Below, one piece after another: positions 22,801 through 41,583 of a stretch of 64,000 nucleotides of DNA. The stretch covers positions 33,470,001 to 33,534,000 of the forward strand of contig NC_070614.1 of assembly GCF_027172205.1 (NCBI RefSeq). Direction: 5' to 3'. The notes below the pieces were generated by a model that searched no databases, had not been told where the DNA came from, and was given only the letters and a program-made list of their open reading frames with translations. Position 1 is the stretch's first letter. The number at the start of each line of letters is the position of its first letter. A program made the translations under genes and the position numbers. The DNA is from Podarcis raffonei (taxonomy: Eukaryota > Chordata > Lepidosauria > Squamata > Lacertidae).

Positions 22801-25800
22801 TATTTGCTGTGAAAGTGATAAATGAGAACCCTCAGATCTTACCAAATATCAGCCTGGGATTTCACATCTATGACAGCTATGAAAATGCAAGGATAACTCA
22901 CCAGAACACCCTGAATCTTCTCTCTGCCACAGAAAAAATCATTTCCAACTTCAGATGTGACAGTCAGAAGAATCTGGTAGCTGTTATTGGAGGATTAAAG
23001 CCTGACACCTCCCTTCACATGGCTAGTATCTTAGGCCTCTACAAGATGCCACAGGTACAGTGAATTCATGGGCCATAAGCCTTTTTTAGCTCTGATACCA
23101 TATTACCCTCCTTCCATATAATCAGTCTTTCTTTCTCCTTTGCTATCTCCATTTTGTTTTCATTATGCTGCCCAGCTGATTTTTTTCAGGTGAATTGAGA
23201 CTTACTGCATATTAGCCCAGTAAAAAAAGCTGCCACAGCCTGATGTGATTTGCTTGCTACGCATTCCAGCAATCAAATAATTTGAGTCTACTGGGATTTG
23301 CCTGCTGCAGTTGGGGCAGATAGAAGATTTGTCCAGGGTATTGTCTGGCCCAGTCTTGTTCAGTGAGTTTCAGCCTAACAGTTTGAAGAAGTTGGCAAGG
23401 TGCTTGGACTGGTACAGCTAACCATTTTTGCTCTTGTCTATATTCTTTTATTTCCCCTTCATGGATCACTGCCTTGTCATGGGAAAGAGGCTTGAATAAC
23501 TCCAAGAAGCTATTAGCTATGCCATGGGTAGGCACACTAAGGCCCGGGGGCCAGATCCGGCCCAATCGCCTTCTAAATCCAGCCCGCAGACGGTCCGGGA
23601 ATCAGTGTGTTTTTACATGAGTAGAAAGTGTCCTTTTATTTAAAATGCATCTCTGGGTTATTTGTGAGGAATAGGAATTCATTCATTTTCCCCCTTCAAA
23701 ATATAGTCTGGCCCCCAACAAGGTTTGAGGGACAGTGGAAAAGTTTGCTGACCCCTGAGCTATGTTGTGCAGGGCCACTCAAGACAGACAGGTCATAGCC
23801 AAGAGTTTAGACTAAATGTGATCCACCTGGAGAAGGAACTGGCAATCCACTCCAGTATTTTGCCAAGAAAACTCCATGGACATAAAAAAGGAGAAGCTTT
23901 GAGAAGAAAGTGAGAATTTCCAAAGCATGCTCTGGCTCATGGGGGTCACAGAGAGTCGAACATGACTAAGACAACTAAACAACAATAAATGATATTTTAT
24001 TAAATCTGGCAGGGAGAGAAAATGAATGGGACAGGGGGGTGATTAATGTTTTGTTGCGAGAGGAAGTAGTGCAGAAAAACAGCAGGAAGACAACAAAAAA
24101 CAGAAAAGGTCCCTTGTTGCTGACTTAACAACAAGGCAGTTTCAATTGTACCCTTCCTGGGGAATGTTATTGAGCAAGTTCTTGCAGACCAAATCCAGAC
24201 ACACTTGGATAAATCCTACGTACATTTTAAAAACTCTGACACCAAGAAAATGTGGGTGATTTTTTTTCACCCACTAAGTCTTATTCAAAATAGACCCTCT
24301 GAAATTGATGGACCAAAGTTAGTTGTGTTCATTAATTTCAGTGGGTCTACTGTGAGCAAGATTGTCATAGGATACACACACACACACACAATATAATGAA
24401 CAATATTACTTGTAATTATTTGGTACCCTACTAAGAAGCTGACAAAGAAATTCACTAAGCCTGATCCAAAAGCTAACAAACTTGTTATCTTCAATGAGCA
24501 CAGAACTTCATGCTGTAGGTTCTCAGGTTCCTCCTATATACTTGAGAATTTATTTAGGAAATGGGTTCAATGGAATAAATAACTACAGTAATGTATAATT
24601 TCTGCTCATCATGATGCAATTTTCACTGGCCCTTTCCAGATTTCCAGCTGTGTATTAGCACCAGCAATGAACATTCAATTACAGTTTCCTTCCTTCTACC
24701 GGATGGTTCCCAATGAAGTACATCAGTATAAAGGAATTGTGCGTCTCCTTCAGTATTTCCAGTGGATATGGGTGGGGATTGTTGCCTCAGATAATGACAA
24801 CGGAGAGAAGTTCATGCAGACCTTAATACCAATGCTCTCCAAGCATGGAATCTGTACAGCCTTCAAGGAAAAGACACCATCCGTATCTAATGCATTAGAG
24901 AATTTCAGTTCATTAGAACTTATCCGGGCCAAGTCCTCTGTGATAGTAACACATGTAAAAGTACTGGTGGCATGTGCAGATACTCAGACTATGACAAGTT
25001 TGTTATGGATGACATATTACTTTTCATTATTAGAAGATGTCGCACAAATGTCTATGGGCAAAGTGTGGATTTTGACAGCTGAATGGGATTTCTCATTTGA
25101 AACAAGGCTTAGGGGTATGGACATGCAACTGTTTAATGGTGCCTTGTCTTTTGCAATTCACTCAAATGAAGTACAGGGCTTTACAAAATTCCTGCAGAAC
25201 CTACATCCTAACTCTGCCAAAGGAGATGGTTTTATCAGGAACTTCTGGCAACAGGCTTTCAACTGCTTATTTTCTGATTCAAATGAGCCAATGGACAATA
25301 CTGATACCTGCACTGGACAAGAGAAACTGGAGAGCCTCCCTGGTGCTTTTTTTGAAATGAGCATGACTAGCCACAGTTACAGCATCTATAATGCAGTCCA
25401 GACCATAGCACACAGTTTACATAGTATATTCAGGCCAAAAAACGGAGTAGAAAGAAATAGATTTAATCATCAAAATCTGCAGCCCTGGCAGGTAAGATCC
25501 CACAGTCACAACAAATTTGCTTTCATGTCTAATGTTAAATGAGATTCAAGTTTATGTTTTTTGCCATAATCCAGATTTCTAAATATTTAATTTGGTTTGT
25601 TATCTTATTTTGTAGCTCTAATTTTTCTTGTTCATTCATATTTTCCTAAACTCTCCCAAATGGTGAAAAGGCATGAAACTGCTTATAATGGAAAACACAA
25701 GGCTTTCTGTTCAGTTATCATTGCTTTAAAACAGGCATCCCCAAATTCGGCCCTCCAGATGTTTTGGGACTACAACTCCCATCATCCCAAACTAACAGGA

Positions 25801-25833
25801 ATTATAGTCTCAAAACATCTGGAGGGCCAAGTT

Positions 25834-25877
<44 letters not shown>

Positions 25878-28800
25878 AGGTGAGAGGAAACACATAATGG
25901 AATCCCATAAAGATTAACCAATGTGGCCCCTTAGACGTCAGAAAGTTGCTTTGTTGTTTTGTTCTTTTTCATCATGTTGTAAAATATGTGCTTGCCTCTT
26001 TCAATTTAGCTTCACTTTTTCCTGAAGAATATCTCATTTAACAACAATGCAGGGGACTTTGTATCTTTTGATGAGAATGGTGAATTAGCAGGTGGATTTG
26101 ATATAAACTGGGTTACTTTTCCAAACCACTCCTTTCTACGAGTGACAGTAGGGAGAATTAATCCACAAGCAGTGCAAGGCCAAGAGTTCACCATGAATGA
26201 AGAGGCAATCACATGGCACAACATATTTAATCAGGTCAGACGGAATTACCGGTATATGTTTAATACAATGGAATATACAATTGGAGTAATACACTGTTGT
26301 GCTTCTTTATTGGAAAACACCAAAAACAAACAAACCACCCCACAATTTTTCAGTTGAATTGTCTAAAATCCAAGACAAAGCACTGCCCAATTCTGCCAAG
26401 ATGTCAATTCCGTCTTTGAAATCCAGACATATGGCCCTAAACCTAACATATATGGATTCTAATATATAAAGAGATATAATAGAAGTGGGGAACCTCCAGC
26501 CCATAGGTCAGTATTGTCCTGCCAAAGAGTACAATTTGGCTTGCAAGACCATTTTCCCTTCTCCATGTCCATCTGCCCAACAGCTGCTATCACTGGTTAT
26601 GTCAGCTGTTGGCCAGGTGGACAGTGTTTAATCCTTCGTTGACTGTGCAATCCTGTTCCCAGCATTGGTGCCCTGGAAGCACTGAGTAGAGCACTCAGCT
26701 AGAGGAGATGGCTACACAGGCCACCAAAAACATTCCACATAAAAGTCCTCCAAAGCTTGTGCTGATCTGACCAGCCACTGATGTCTCCCGATACTGCTGC
26801 TTACATAGTTTACATTTTGTAGTTTTCTTCTCATGTTTTCTACTGTTTCTCCAGATGTTTCAGCTGTGTTACAGATAATATCAGAAGATGCCATGGGGCT
26901 GGTGTGGGAAGCCAGACTTGGCCCACAGGCCACAGGTTCTAGATATGAAGTTCCAAAGCCTTCCCACACACCTTTCATTTTCAGTGCTAATCACTTACTC
27001 AAAAAATACCTAATTTCTGATTTCTTTCCTTCAGCTATAATGCGCACACGCCATCCCTATTCACAAGAAGCAATGTTGGTGCTGGCTGCCTTGTTTACAT
27101 TGTAAAAGACAAGTACACTTTCTCTTTTTTTATGGATAGGTGTTGCCACTTGCAGTGTGCAATGAGCACTGCCATCCAGGCTACAGCAGAAAAAAGAAGG
27201 AGGGATTGCCGTTTTGTTGCTATGATTGTGCTTTATGTCCAGATGGGATGATTTCAAATCAAAATGGTAGGAAATATCATGTACGCTACTATATTTAAAA
27301 AACCCTAACTCATTTAAACTGTTGCTTCCTTTGGGCAATACAATTCTCCTAAACACAGGAGCAAGTGTGGCAAACTAGCTATGACACACATACAAATCCA
27401 CTTGCTATGGTCTTTATCTGGCCCAAGAAATTTCTGTGTTTCCCCAGGTTCCTAGTAGCACTAGGACATGCCACTGCAACTCCCAAACTTCAGCTGAGCC
27501 AGAGATATGGGACCCACTGGATCTTCTGCCACCATAGGCCCTGAAAGGGGGCAGTCCAACAGCAGGACCAGAGGGGAGGACTTAGGCTGCATCCTAAACA
27601 CATTCAGCTTTGTCACATCACCAGGGAACCTAGTGTAATCTACAACAGGAAAAATGGTGGTATAACTCAAGTTCTATTTTATATGATGGCTTCCCCTCTG
27701 CCTGGTTTAGATGGCTTAGACAGATGTAGACACACTCCTGAACATAGTTTGGATTTGGTGTAGCTTACTCCAGCTTGCTTTACATCAGCTTCTTGTGTAT
27801 AACATCGTTCCCTCACTGGTAATTGCTAATGAATATAATAAAACTCTAAGATTATCTAGAACTGTGGCAGATATATCGCCTCCTGGCATTCTCTTTTGAG
27901 TTGGCTACATTCATTTCGTATTACAAAATATGATACAAGTCATAGGATCAGGATTATAGGAACTGATGTCTCATGAAAAATGTTGGCTTGTTTGTTGGAA
28001 CTGATATATCATTGATTTGATTTTTCAGACATGAATTATTGCTTCAAATGTCAAGAAACTCAATTCCCAAATAAGAACAGAGACCAATGCATTCCCAAGA
28101 TTCTCCATTTCCTCTCTTTCTCAGAACCCCTGGGGATCTGTTTAGCAGTCTTGGCTCTCTCTTTTTCTTTGATCACAGTGCTGGTTCTTGGAGTCTTCAC
28201 AAAACATTGGGACACTCCCATTGTCAAAGCCAACAATCGGGACCTAACATGCTCTCTGCTCATCAGCCTTTTTCTCTGCTTTCTCTGCTCCTTGCTATTC
28301 ATCGCCAAGCCTCACATTGTGACCTGCTGCTTACGACAAACTACTTTTGGCATTCTCTTCTCATTTGCTGTGTCTTGTGTGTTAGCAAAAACCATCACAG
28401 TGGTTCTGGCTTTCATGGCCACGAAACCAGGATCCAGGATGAGGAAATGGGTGGGGAAAACATTCACAAACTCTATTCTGCTTGCCTGTTCCTTTATACA
28501 AACCTGCATTTGTACTGTATGGCTCAGTACTGCTCCGCCATTTCTAGAGTTTGACATGTACTCAATGACTGAAGAAATTGTAGTAAAATGCAATGAAGGT
28601 TCAATTTCAATGTTTTATTGTGTCTTTGGTTACTTGGGATTTCTGGCTAGAGTTAGCTTTGCCGTGGCTTTCCAGGCCAGGAAGTTGCCAGACAGTTTCA
28701 ATGAAGCGAAGTTCATCACTTTCAGCATGTTGGTGTTTTGCAGTGTTTGGTTGTCCTTTGTTCCCTCTTACCTGAGCACCAAGGGGAAATACATGGTGGC

Positions 28801-28930
28801 TGTGGAGATCTTCTCCATCTTGGCCTCCAGTGCTGGGTTATTGGGATGCATCTTTTTCCCAAAATGCTACATAATCATCATGAGGCCTGACCTGAACAGC
28901 AAAAACCAGATAATTTGCAGAAATCAATAA
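16595..28930 (+). CDS. V2R-2: complete type-2 vomeronasal receptor
   Basis: Six exons, 16595-16818, 22763-23054, 24640-25491, 26010-26234, 27140-27266 and 28029-28930, join to 873 codons plus a stop. Layout by residue: signal peptide about 1-18, flytrap domain to about 531, nine-cysteine linker about 532-590, seven helices to the end. All splice sites are GT-AG with phases 2-0-0-0-1. Intron 1 (5.9 kb) contains the copia element, intron 2 a BovB with a nested hAT, intron 3 a MITE and a GA run. Compared with its sister V2R-5 it lacks two codons at the end of exon 3 and one in exon 4, all in frame, so it still looks functional. Confidence 0.93.
17389..17393. repeat. Target-site duplication, left (GGGAG)
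   Basis: The 5-bp GGGAG directly before the left LTR is repeated at 22400-22404 after the right LTR. The unoccupied site in V2R-5 intron 1 (51306-51330) reads CATCATGGGAGGACTTC, which proves both the insertion and the duplication length. Confidence 0.93.
17394..17761 (-). repeat. 3' LTR of the copia element
   Basis: 368 bp, reads TGTTAGGATATTTCCG at its minus-strand start and GGCAGTATCCCAACA at its end. It is downstream of the gag-pol frame on the minus strand. It appears identical to 22032-22399. Confidence 0.93.
17799..21797 (-). CDS. Copia gag-pol polyprotein
   Basis: One 1332-codon frame in standard Ty1/copia order. Gag at 1-260, including repeated KLQKP..VENK modules at about 186-255; protease at [12 protein letters not shown] (Asp271); the zinc-binding HRRFCHLS...CVSC region; integrase core with [15 protein letters not shown] and NGLAERANQ (D, D, E); reverse transcriptase with GYL..LYGLKQ-type motifs and the catalytic FVDDLL; RNase H with [17 protein letters not shown] and VYQDNRS. 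Integrase before RT is what separates copia from gypsy and retroviruses. The frame is uninterrupted. It is a mobile-element gene, not a host gene, and runs antisense to V2R-2. Confidence 0.95.
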   Translation of the reverse strand: MEFFQASEAAECPKLNRDNYETWARWCESLLRQFGVWHTVFEATPVPRTEKWQGQDSKAMDIIVLSVSLEEIKTLAGNLTARDMWDALKKAHQPIIPAQSLTASEVLAVSQSASECRDAEGTGCKLQGELTVMSSQAAFQPPGGAKESAAESSVSRENQGQSLCRGRKTRCKQSKMLAGGQERGGKLQKPTPVENKAMLAGTAPPKAKGTSDGQEQGGKLQKPSPVENKAMFAGTASPKAKGKLQKPTLVENKVLFASKSASKGKARFIVDSGCTRHLSKDRHLFISFTPQDGEVQLADGRTLQATGVGTVRLASLNTTISNVLFVPGAADNLLSVPQLNRRGFEITFKRTVCVIRKGKEDILHAKLMDGLFCLTYDDNGVAISNADTCCVAQTNKVLHAGCIHDAHRRFCHLSWQALAKMPELVEGLDIKPCKFHMKCVSCAENKVKVAPKGKESSRQASKPYQLVHADLVGPLAPSLGGARYFMVLIDSFSRYIHVFMLEQKSQAFPKFKAFCAWLENAHGKRIGCLFTDRGGEFTSQQFEAFLTEKGIQHDLSTPRSPWMNGLAERANQTLLQGIKTLLHDANLPEKFWGEALANFVYSFNRRLSSPIGCTPYEKMFGRKPNVKHLRIFGSDMWVHTPQSNKLGKRGAHGLFMGYEKGAYRVWMTNSKSIKFTRSVEYNPKWGENVGIFQSYPEEDEGDVKKPDHAEKAEETEDDDDDDQSSDSSSVGGAAAAVSDSDDTADYKSAKASVRPSDESDNELEEPLFTIGHFSPKKEEMSPEDLRLVRRSERATKGKPPKRFADEFAKMATAVLSSSEKVWEPSSFKEVQELTSKDAEPWLNAMKAEVDSLNRNQTWELVPVVPGMRLVGSKWVFKAKTDQNGKVVRHKARLVARGFSQVPGQDYHETYSPTVKYESIRLMLKIAAEEKLHVSHHDINTAFLYGILNEQLYMLPPDGMQIQKGMVCKLRKSLYGLKQSARCWNTKLTETLLSLGFHQGKADPCVFVKEEGQNKLYCLCFVDDLLMFWKNQAFYQSTLAQLKEHFDMKDLGEVSNYLSLQVERDQAGNFLVHQTQKIADVLTRLNLVDANPADTPMVTGYQVDSTAEAFSDTTLYRCILGKLNFIARCSRPDIAVSTNLLSRHANNPTVQDWKALKRIARYLKGTMHYRLRFTSQKTGGLEIFADASFGSDTTDGTSTSGVCYMYNHCLFDWLCKKQTTVSLSSCEAELNALSFSLMDCEWLMQLFKDIGVSVKCPIQVYQDNRSCLALLNSESCKQRTKYLQIKLHRARECIQKGLIQVSYMPGNEIPADLLSKVVNREQLKVYAQRLQLG
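22032..22399 (-). repeat. 5' LTR of the copia element
   Basis: 368 bp, on the promoter side of the minus-strand gag-pol frame. It is followed on the minus strand by an untranslated leader of about 230 bp (21798-22031) before the gag start. Confidence 0.93.
22763..23054 (+). CDS. V2R-2 exon 2
   Basis: 292 bp, acceptor TTCCTTTAG, donor GTACAG. After the split codon it reads [20 protein letters not shown] and later [12 protein letters not shown] and AVIGGLKPD, ending KMPQ. The V-A-V-x-x-I-N-E-N motif marks the flytrap core. Confidence 0.92.
23453..23994 (+). mobile_element. BovB (RTE) LINE 3' end, 5' truncated
   Basis: Sequence from CATGGATCACTGCCTTGTCATGG to GAGTCGAACATGACTAAGAC and AACTAAACAACAATAAA is the classic BovB 3' end. 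TTTTATT repeats flank it (23446-23452 and 23995-24001). It is split by a hAT element and is absent from the matching intron of V2R-5 (near 52365). Confidence 0.85.
23523..23757. mobile_element. Nonautonomous hAT element nested in BovB
   Basis: Ends CATGGGTAGGCACAC and, inverted, CAGGGGTCAGCAAAC; 8-bp flanks AGCTATGC and AGCTATGT (one mismatch) are the hAT signature. The interior has GGCCCGGGGGCCAGATCCGG. It interrupts the BovB copy, so it is the younger of the two. Confidence 0.8.
24640..25491 (+). CDS. V2R-2 exon 3 (Venus-flytrap)
   Basis: 284 codons, acceptor CCTTTCCAG, donor GTAAGA. Starts [11 protein letters not shown], contains [14 protein letters not shown] and [12 protein letters not shown]. 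Near the end it reads HSIFRPKNG where V2R-5 has [11 protein letters not shown], two codons shorter. Confidence 0.92.
25732..25836. mobile_element. Palindromic hAT MITE, right end replaced by a GA run
   Basis: Reads CAGGCATCCCCAAATTCGGC, CCTCCAGATGTTTTGGGACT, then the inverse (CAAAACATCTGGAGGGCC). The last bases have been lost into the GA microsatellite at 25834-25873. The same insertion is intact at 53720-53855, so it predates the block duplication. Confidence 0.8.
25834..25873. repeat. (GA)n microsatellite
   Basis: About 20 GA units in V2R-2 intron 3. The paralogous run at 53877-53917 in V2R-5 shows it was there before duplication. Confidence 0.9.
26010..26234 (+). CDS. V2R-2 exon 4
   Basis: 75 codons, one fewer than every other exon 4 here: GGFDINWV against GGFDIINWV in V2R-5, a clean 3-bp loss. 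Acceptor CAATTTAG, donor GTCAGA, ends WHNIFNQ. Confidence 0.92.
27140..27266 (+). CDS. V2R-2 exon 5 (cysteine-rich linker)
   Basis: 127 bp, acceptor GGATAG, donor GTAGGA. Encodes [16 protein letters not shown] and [13 protein letters not shown]. Confidence 0.92.
28029..28930 (+). CDS. V2R-2 exon 6 (seven-helix core)
   Basis: Acceptor TTTTTCAG, stop at 28928-28930. [34 protein letters not shown] and [10 protein letters not shown] are visible. The third-helix side reads CCLRQ where most paralogs have CYLRQ. An AATAAATAAATA string at about 29000 could serve as the polyadenylation signal. Confidence 0.95.
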
Positions 28931-29280
28931 GAATCTATCCATTTTGGGTTTTCTGAGGGTTTTTCTTTTCAACAATTGGGATATTTATTGCTTATTACAA
29001 AATAAATAAATACTTTGTCCTTTGTCCTTCCCAGGTTTTCTTTTCACACCCACTCCATCCATATGTCTCCATTTTATTTGGGTGTGTTAAATACTTTTGT
29101 TATGTTTCAGTCCCCTTTAAAATGGTTGTAGGTAAAGGTTGTCTATGAAGCATTCATTTACAGGTTGTTGTTTTTGTGTGTGGTTGTTGTTTCTGTGTGT
29201 TTGTTACACAGCTCACTTTTTGTGGGAAGGATTCTGTATGCATGGTGAAGGCAACCCATGGGTGTTATACTGGCTCATGT

Positions 29281-29510
29281 AGAGCTTTTGATCATGTACA
29301 GTTTTTGACCTTGGTACCCTCTTGGACTGGCTCCATGGAATGGGAACTGGGGATACTGTGTTACCTGCAGGACCAAGTCCAGAGAGTGCTTTTTGGCCCC
29401 TGGTGTCACAGGGCACTGTTGTCAAAACCTATTTGAAATCCATACGATTAGGGGCATTTGGGCAAGGTACGATTAGTATGATGATGATACTCAACTGTTT
29501 GGAACATGGA
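29281..29510 (+). mobile_element. LINE reverse-transcriptase scrap (L2/CR1 type)
   Basis: Text such as DTVLPAGPSP and the ATGATGATACTCAACTG (YADDTQL-like) string matches the RT region of CR1/L2-type LINEs; the reading frame is not kept. The paralogous piece at 57118-57525 is longer, so this copy has lost about 165 bp at its left. Confidence 0.5.
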
Positions 29511-30112
29511 CAAGGACATGACACTGGGGACATGAAGAGCATGAACTATTGCCCCATTCTCAACCTCAATTAAATACCCACATAGTGCTGCAACTCTGTA
29601 ACAATTTATAATACAGTTACATGAATCAATATTTGAGCATATATTAGTTGGTATGTCTAAATACTTAATGAGGAACAATCTTTGCAGTCCAGCCCAGCAG
29701 TGGTGGTGTTAGCAGCCAGTTTCCCACACCAGCCACATGGTGGAGAAGCACTTGGCCTGCTTTGCTGCCACATAGGATGCTGGGACAAAAGCAGGAACTT
29801 ATCAATAGCCATGCTGGGTCCCAAAAGGGTAGGTCTTAAGAGTAAAAGTGGGTTGGTGGATTATTGAATACATGCTAAATGCCTATGCCAAGCCTGTTCT
29901 TCTGCAATCAATAAAGTTGTTAACTAATTTAATCCAACATTAGACTCCTTGTCTTTATTTGCCACCTGATTCCTCCTCCCCAAGACTTCACTGTCCCTGG
30001 GTCTGAAATCAAGACCAGCTTCATGATAATCACAGTAAGTGTGTTGAGCTTTCTGCCATAAGAAAGGAGAAGTGACAGGACAGTAATATTAGTAGCACTT
30101 CTATCCAATGTA

Positions 30113-31228
30113 ATTATGGATTATTGAGAAAGCTAGAGAGTTCCAGAAAAAAGTCTACTACTTCTTCATTGACTACGCAAAAGCCTTTGACTGTGTTGAC
30201 CACAGTAAACTATGGATAGTGCTTAAAGAAATGGGAGTGCCTGATCACTTCATCTGTCTCCTGAGAAATCTCTGTGTGGGAGAAGAACCTACAGTTACAA
30301 CTGGATATGGTTCAAAATTGGGAAAGGAGTACGGCAAGGCTGTATATTGTCTCCCTGCTTATTTAACTTTCGAATTCATCATGTGAAAGGCTGGAATTGA
30401 TGAATCCCAAACTGGAATTAAGTTTGCCGGAAGAAATATCAACAACCTCAGATATGCAGATGACACAACTTTGATGGCAGAAAGTGAGGAGGAATTAAAG
30501 AACCTCTTAATGAGGGTGAAAGAGGAGAGCACAAAATATGGTCTGAAGCTCAACATCAAAAACACTAAGATCATGGCTACTGGTCCCATCATCTCCTGGC
30601 AAATAGAAGGAGGGGAAATGGAAGCAGTGAGGGATTTTACTTTCTCGGGCTCCATGATCACTGCGGATGGTGACAGCAGTCACGAAACTAAAAGACGCTT
30701 GATTCTTGGGAGAAAAGCGATGATAAACCTAGACAGCATCTTAAAAAGCAGAGACACCTTTCGACAAAGGTCCATATAGTTAAAGCTATGGTTTTCTCAG
30801 TAGTCATGTATGGAAGTGAGAGGTGGACCATAAAGAAGGTTGATTGCCAAAGAATTGATACTTTTGAATTATGGTGCTGGAGGAGACTCTTGAGAGTCCC
30901 ATGGACTGCAAGAAGATCAACCCTATCCATTCTGAAGGAAATCAACCCTGAGTGCTCACTGGAAGGACAGATCCTGAAGCTGAGGCTCCAATACTTTGGC
31001 CACCTCATGAGAAGAGAAGACTCCCTGGAAAAGACCCTGATGTTGGGAAAGATTAAGGGCACACGGAGAAGGGGACGACAGAAGACGAGATGGTTGAACA
31101 GTGTTCTTGAAGCTACCAGCATGAGTTTGACCAAACTGCGGGAGGCAGTGGAAGACAGGAGTGCCTGGTGTGCTCTGGTCCATGGGATCACGAAGAGTTG
31201 GATATGATAAAACAACTAAACAACAACA
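30113..31228 (+). mobile_element. BovB (RTE) LINE, 5' truncated
   Basis: Encodes the C-terminal half of a BovB ORF2: FIDYAKAFDCVDHSKLW (RT motif A), RQGCILSPCLFN-like text, YADDTTLMAESEEELKNL (catalytic YADD), then WRRLLRVPWTARRST and RRRGRQKTRWLNSV. 10-bp target duplications ATCCAATGTA (30103-30112 and 31229-31238) show a complete 3' insertion. The frame changes at least twice (near 30360 and 30780), so the copy is dead. It ends AACTAAACAACAAC like the BovB piece in V2R-2 and lies between V2R-2 and V2R-3. Confidence 0.93.
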
Positions 31229-31391
31229 ATCCAATGTATGTCACCTTCATCTCTTCCTCAGTTTTAGGGACTATGTCATCAACTGCCAGTTCTCTCCATA
31301 GGCCCTATTTATTTTAAACATCACATTTCTCCAACTAGATTGCACATGTTTAAAGTAATATCTTGCACAGGAGAGTATTTTGACTTATTTG

Positions 31392-31507
31392 GAACCCTGT
31401 AATTATATCAGATATCTATGATTTATCTTCAACTTTCTTAAGTCCCATATGGATTTGTTAGGATGACAAATACAATAGCAAACAGAGTCTGGATGTTTAT
31501 ATAAAAT
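31392..31507 (+). promoter_or_regulatory. Candidate V2R-3 promoter module
   Basis: AACCCTGTAATTATATCAG and TATGATTTATCTTCAAC match the shared upstream block, and TATATAAAAT at 31498-31507 lies 163 bp before the ATG, followed by GCTAAAAACTAGG as in V2R-4 and V2R-6. Confidence 0.55.
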
Positions 31508-31660
31508 ATATCTAAGCTTGCTAAAAACTAGGATAAGGGGCTTTGGGACTGAAGAGCTATCCCAATCTAATCTTTAATGCAAGGTTGAGGAAAGTAGCTG
31601 AAGGTGGTAGATAGATAGAAAAGAGAAGTGTAGATCCCATTTTGCCCTGAGATTTCAGGG

Positions 31661-39806
<8,146 letters not shown>

Positions 39807-40139
39807 GCATCTATGGATTTGTTGAATGTGTAATTTTAAGTAATGAAGTTTATGAGAAGAAAGCAAAACATATAGAAATACCCATTTATATTTCCCTGGT
39901 ACTGTATTCTTTTTCTCACAATAAATGTATCCCACATTCTATTGTACATTTGAGTTTGTTGAAATACTATCTGTCATTGAATATTGCACTTAAAACTGGA
40001 AGTAGGAAAAGGGTTATGTAAGAAACAGTATTGGGGTAATGGTGATACACATGCTTGGGATATTTGTGGATAAATTATTTTACACTTCATAAATCATAGG
40101 ACAAATAAGAATAGCCAAGAAAAAGGTGAAGAAATGGGC

Positions 40140-40330
40140 GGAATGGCTGACGCGGCTGTATCTTAAACAGCAAACCACACCCCCACCAAGCCGCCCGGTT
40201 GGGTGCTTACCTGTGGGCGTGGTGTGCCAGCCAGGTGAGTGGGGCAGGAGCATAATGCCCCCTGTGTGACTCAGAAATCACGTCCCGCCCACAACACCTC
40301 CCCTCCGGGAGGAGAGGCCTTGTGTAGCAA
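40140..40330. repeat. GC-rich dispersed repeat, copy 2
   Basis: Same family as 7560-7740: GTGCCAGCCAGGTGAG, a GCCCCCTG run, CCCGCCCACAAC and GGAGGAGAGGCC in the same order. It lies inside the 1.3 kb segment that is missing from the second block copy. Confidence 0.5.
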
Positions 40331-41320
40331 TATATTTTCTTTCCAATAGAGATTGTGCTGCAAGATAATGTCTTCCATCATAGCCAAGGGAAGCAACTGC
40401 CATACAATTTTTCTGGCACAGCAATGGTACTCCAAGGCACAGAGGAAATCCATTCAGTACAATGGCAGAACACCTGCTTGCCTGAGTGCAAATACAAAAT
40501 ACAAATGTACACATCATCTGCCTTCAAAGGTTTTTCCTTATTGGCAGAGCCAGTATGAGTCCAGCAACTAACATTGGTGTCCAAGAAGATATGAACCTTT
40601 CCTCAGTAGTTAAGAATTTTAATTTTCAAGTTAGAGCATAATGGAAATTAATAGAAAATCAGTATTGTCCCAAATAATATTCATAACATTCTACACTTAG
40701 TCAAGACAATCCTCAGTATTCTAAGGCAAGACCCAGAAGGAACCAAACCACACAGTGTTTTCACTGGATGCCTCCCTGGTGCCCCTTTACCCCATTGCAC
40801 AAACAAAATGCACTCCACACAGGGAACTTCCTAATGTCACAGACAGTCCAGCAACCATGGCCTGTATGTATGGACTAAATGACCTCTCCACACAAGTCGG
40901 AAATGCCAAATGCCCAGAGACAAGCAGCATGCATAACATGCAGGATGGTGTTTGGGTTCATTATTGCGTGTGTCTGCTCCCTATACACACACTGGTAGTG
41001 GCAAATGTGTGGGCACACACCTATTACATTATGTCTGCTTTTTGCCCTTTGCTTGCCCTCATGTATCAGTAGTTATTTCAGAACAAATTTACAATATAAC
41101 ACACACACATCAAGATATGGACAGGATGTGTCTATATCAGGGTTAATGTTGTGGAGAATATGAATATATCATCTCTGACTCCATCATATGACTTTACTCT
41201 TTTTCTTACTAGTGTACATATCACATTTCCCCCACTAACTTACAGTAAGCTCTAATTGACAGGTTTTGTTTTGCTGGAAGTGGTATCATTCCTAGTACAA
41301 CACTCTGGAGACATTGATTT
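40331..41320. other. Intergenic stretch between V2R-3 and V2R-4
   Basis: No gene seen. From about 40883 on it aligns with 58713 onward of the second copy. A short CACACA run lies at 41100. Confidence 0.5.
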
Positions 41321-41402
41321 AAACCATGTGATTATCTCAGATTATTATGATTCATCTTCAGTCTTGCAAAAAGCTTACATAGTGTGGAACCGTATATAAA
41401 AT
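41321..41402 (+). promoter_or_regulatory. Candidate V2R-4 promoter module
   Basis: AACCATGTGATTATCTCAGA and TTATGATTCATCTTCAGTCT, then TATATAAAAT at 41393-41402, 182 bp before the ATG, followed by GCTGAGAACTGG. The arrangement is the same as upstream of V2R-6. Confidence 0.6.
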
Positions 41403-41583
41403 AGACCATGTTTGCTGAGAACTGGAATAGGGAGGTTTCGAGAGGAATAACTATACCAAACTAAGACTGCCAATTTCAATTTATGAAAAGAATATGGATG
41501 CAATGAAGGAAGCATTTTTTAAAGGAGATGCTGGTAGGCAGAAAACTGAATTCTAGGTCAAGATTTGCCAAGTGGTGACAGCA

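Noticed and set aside
30788-31207. 139-codon frame as a host gene
   Set aside because: It is the C-terminal part of the BovB ORF2, with a target duplication around the whole element.
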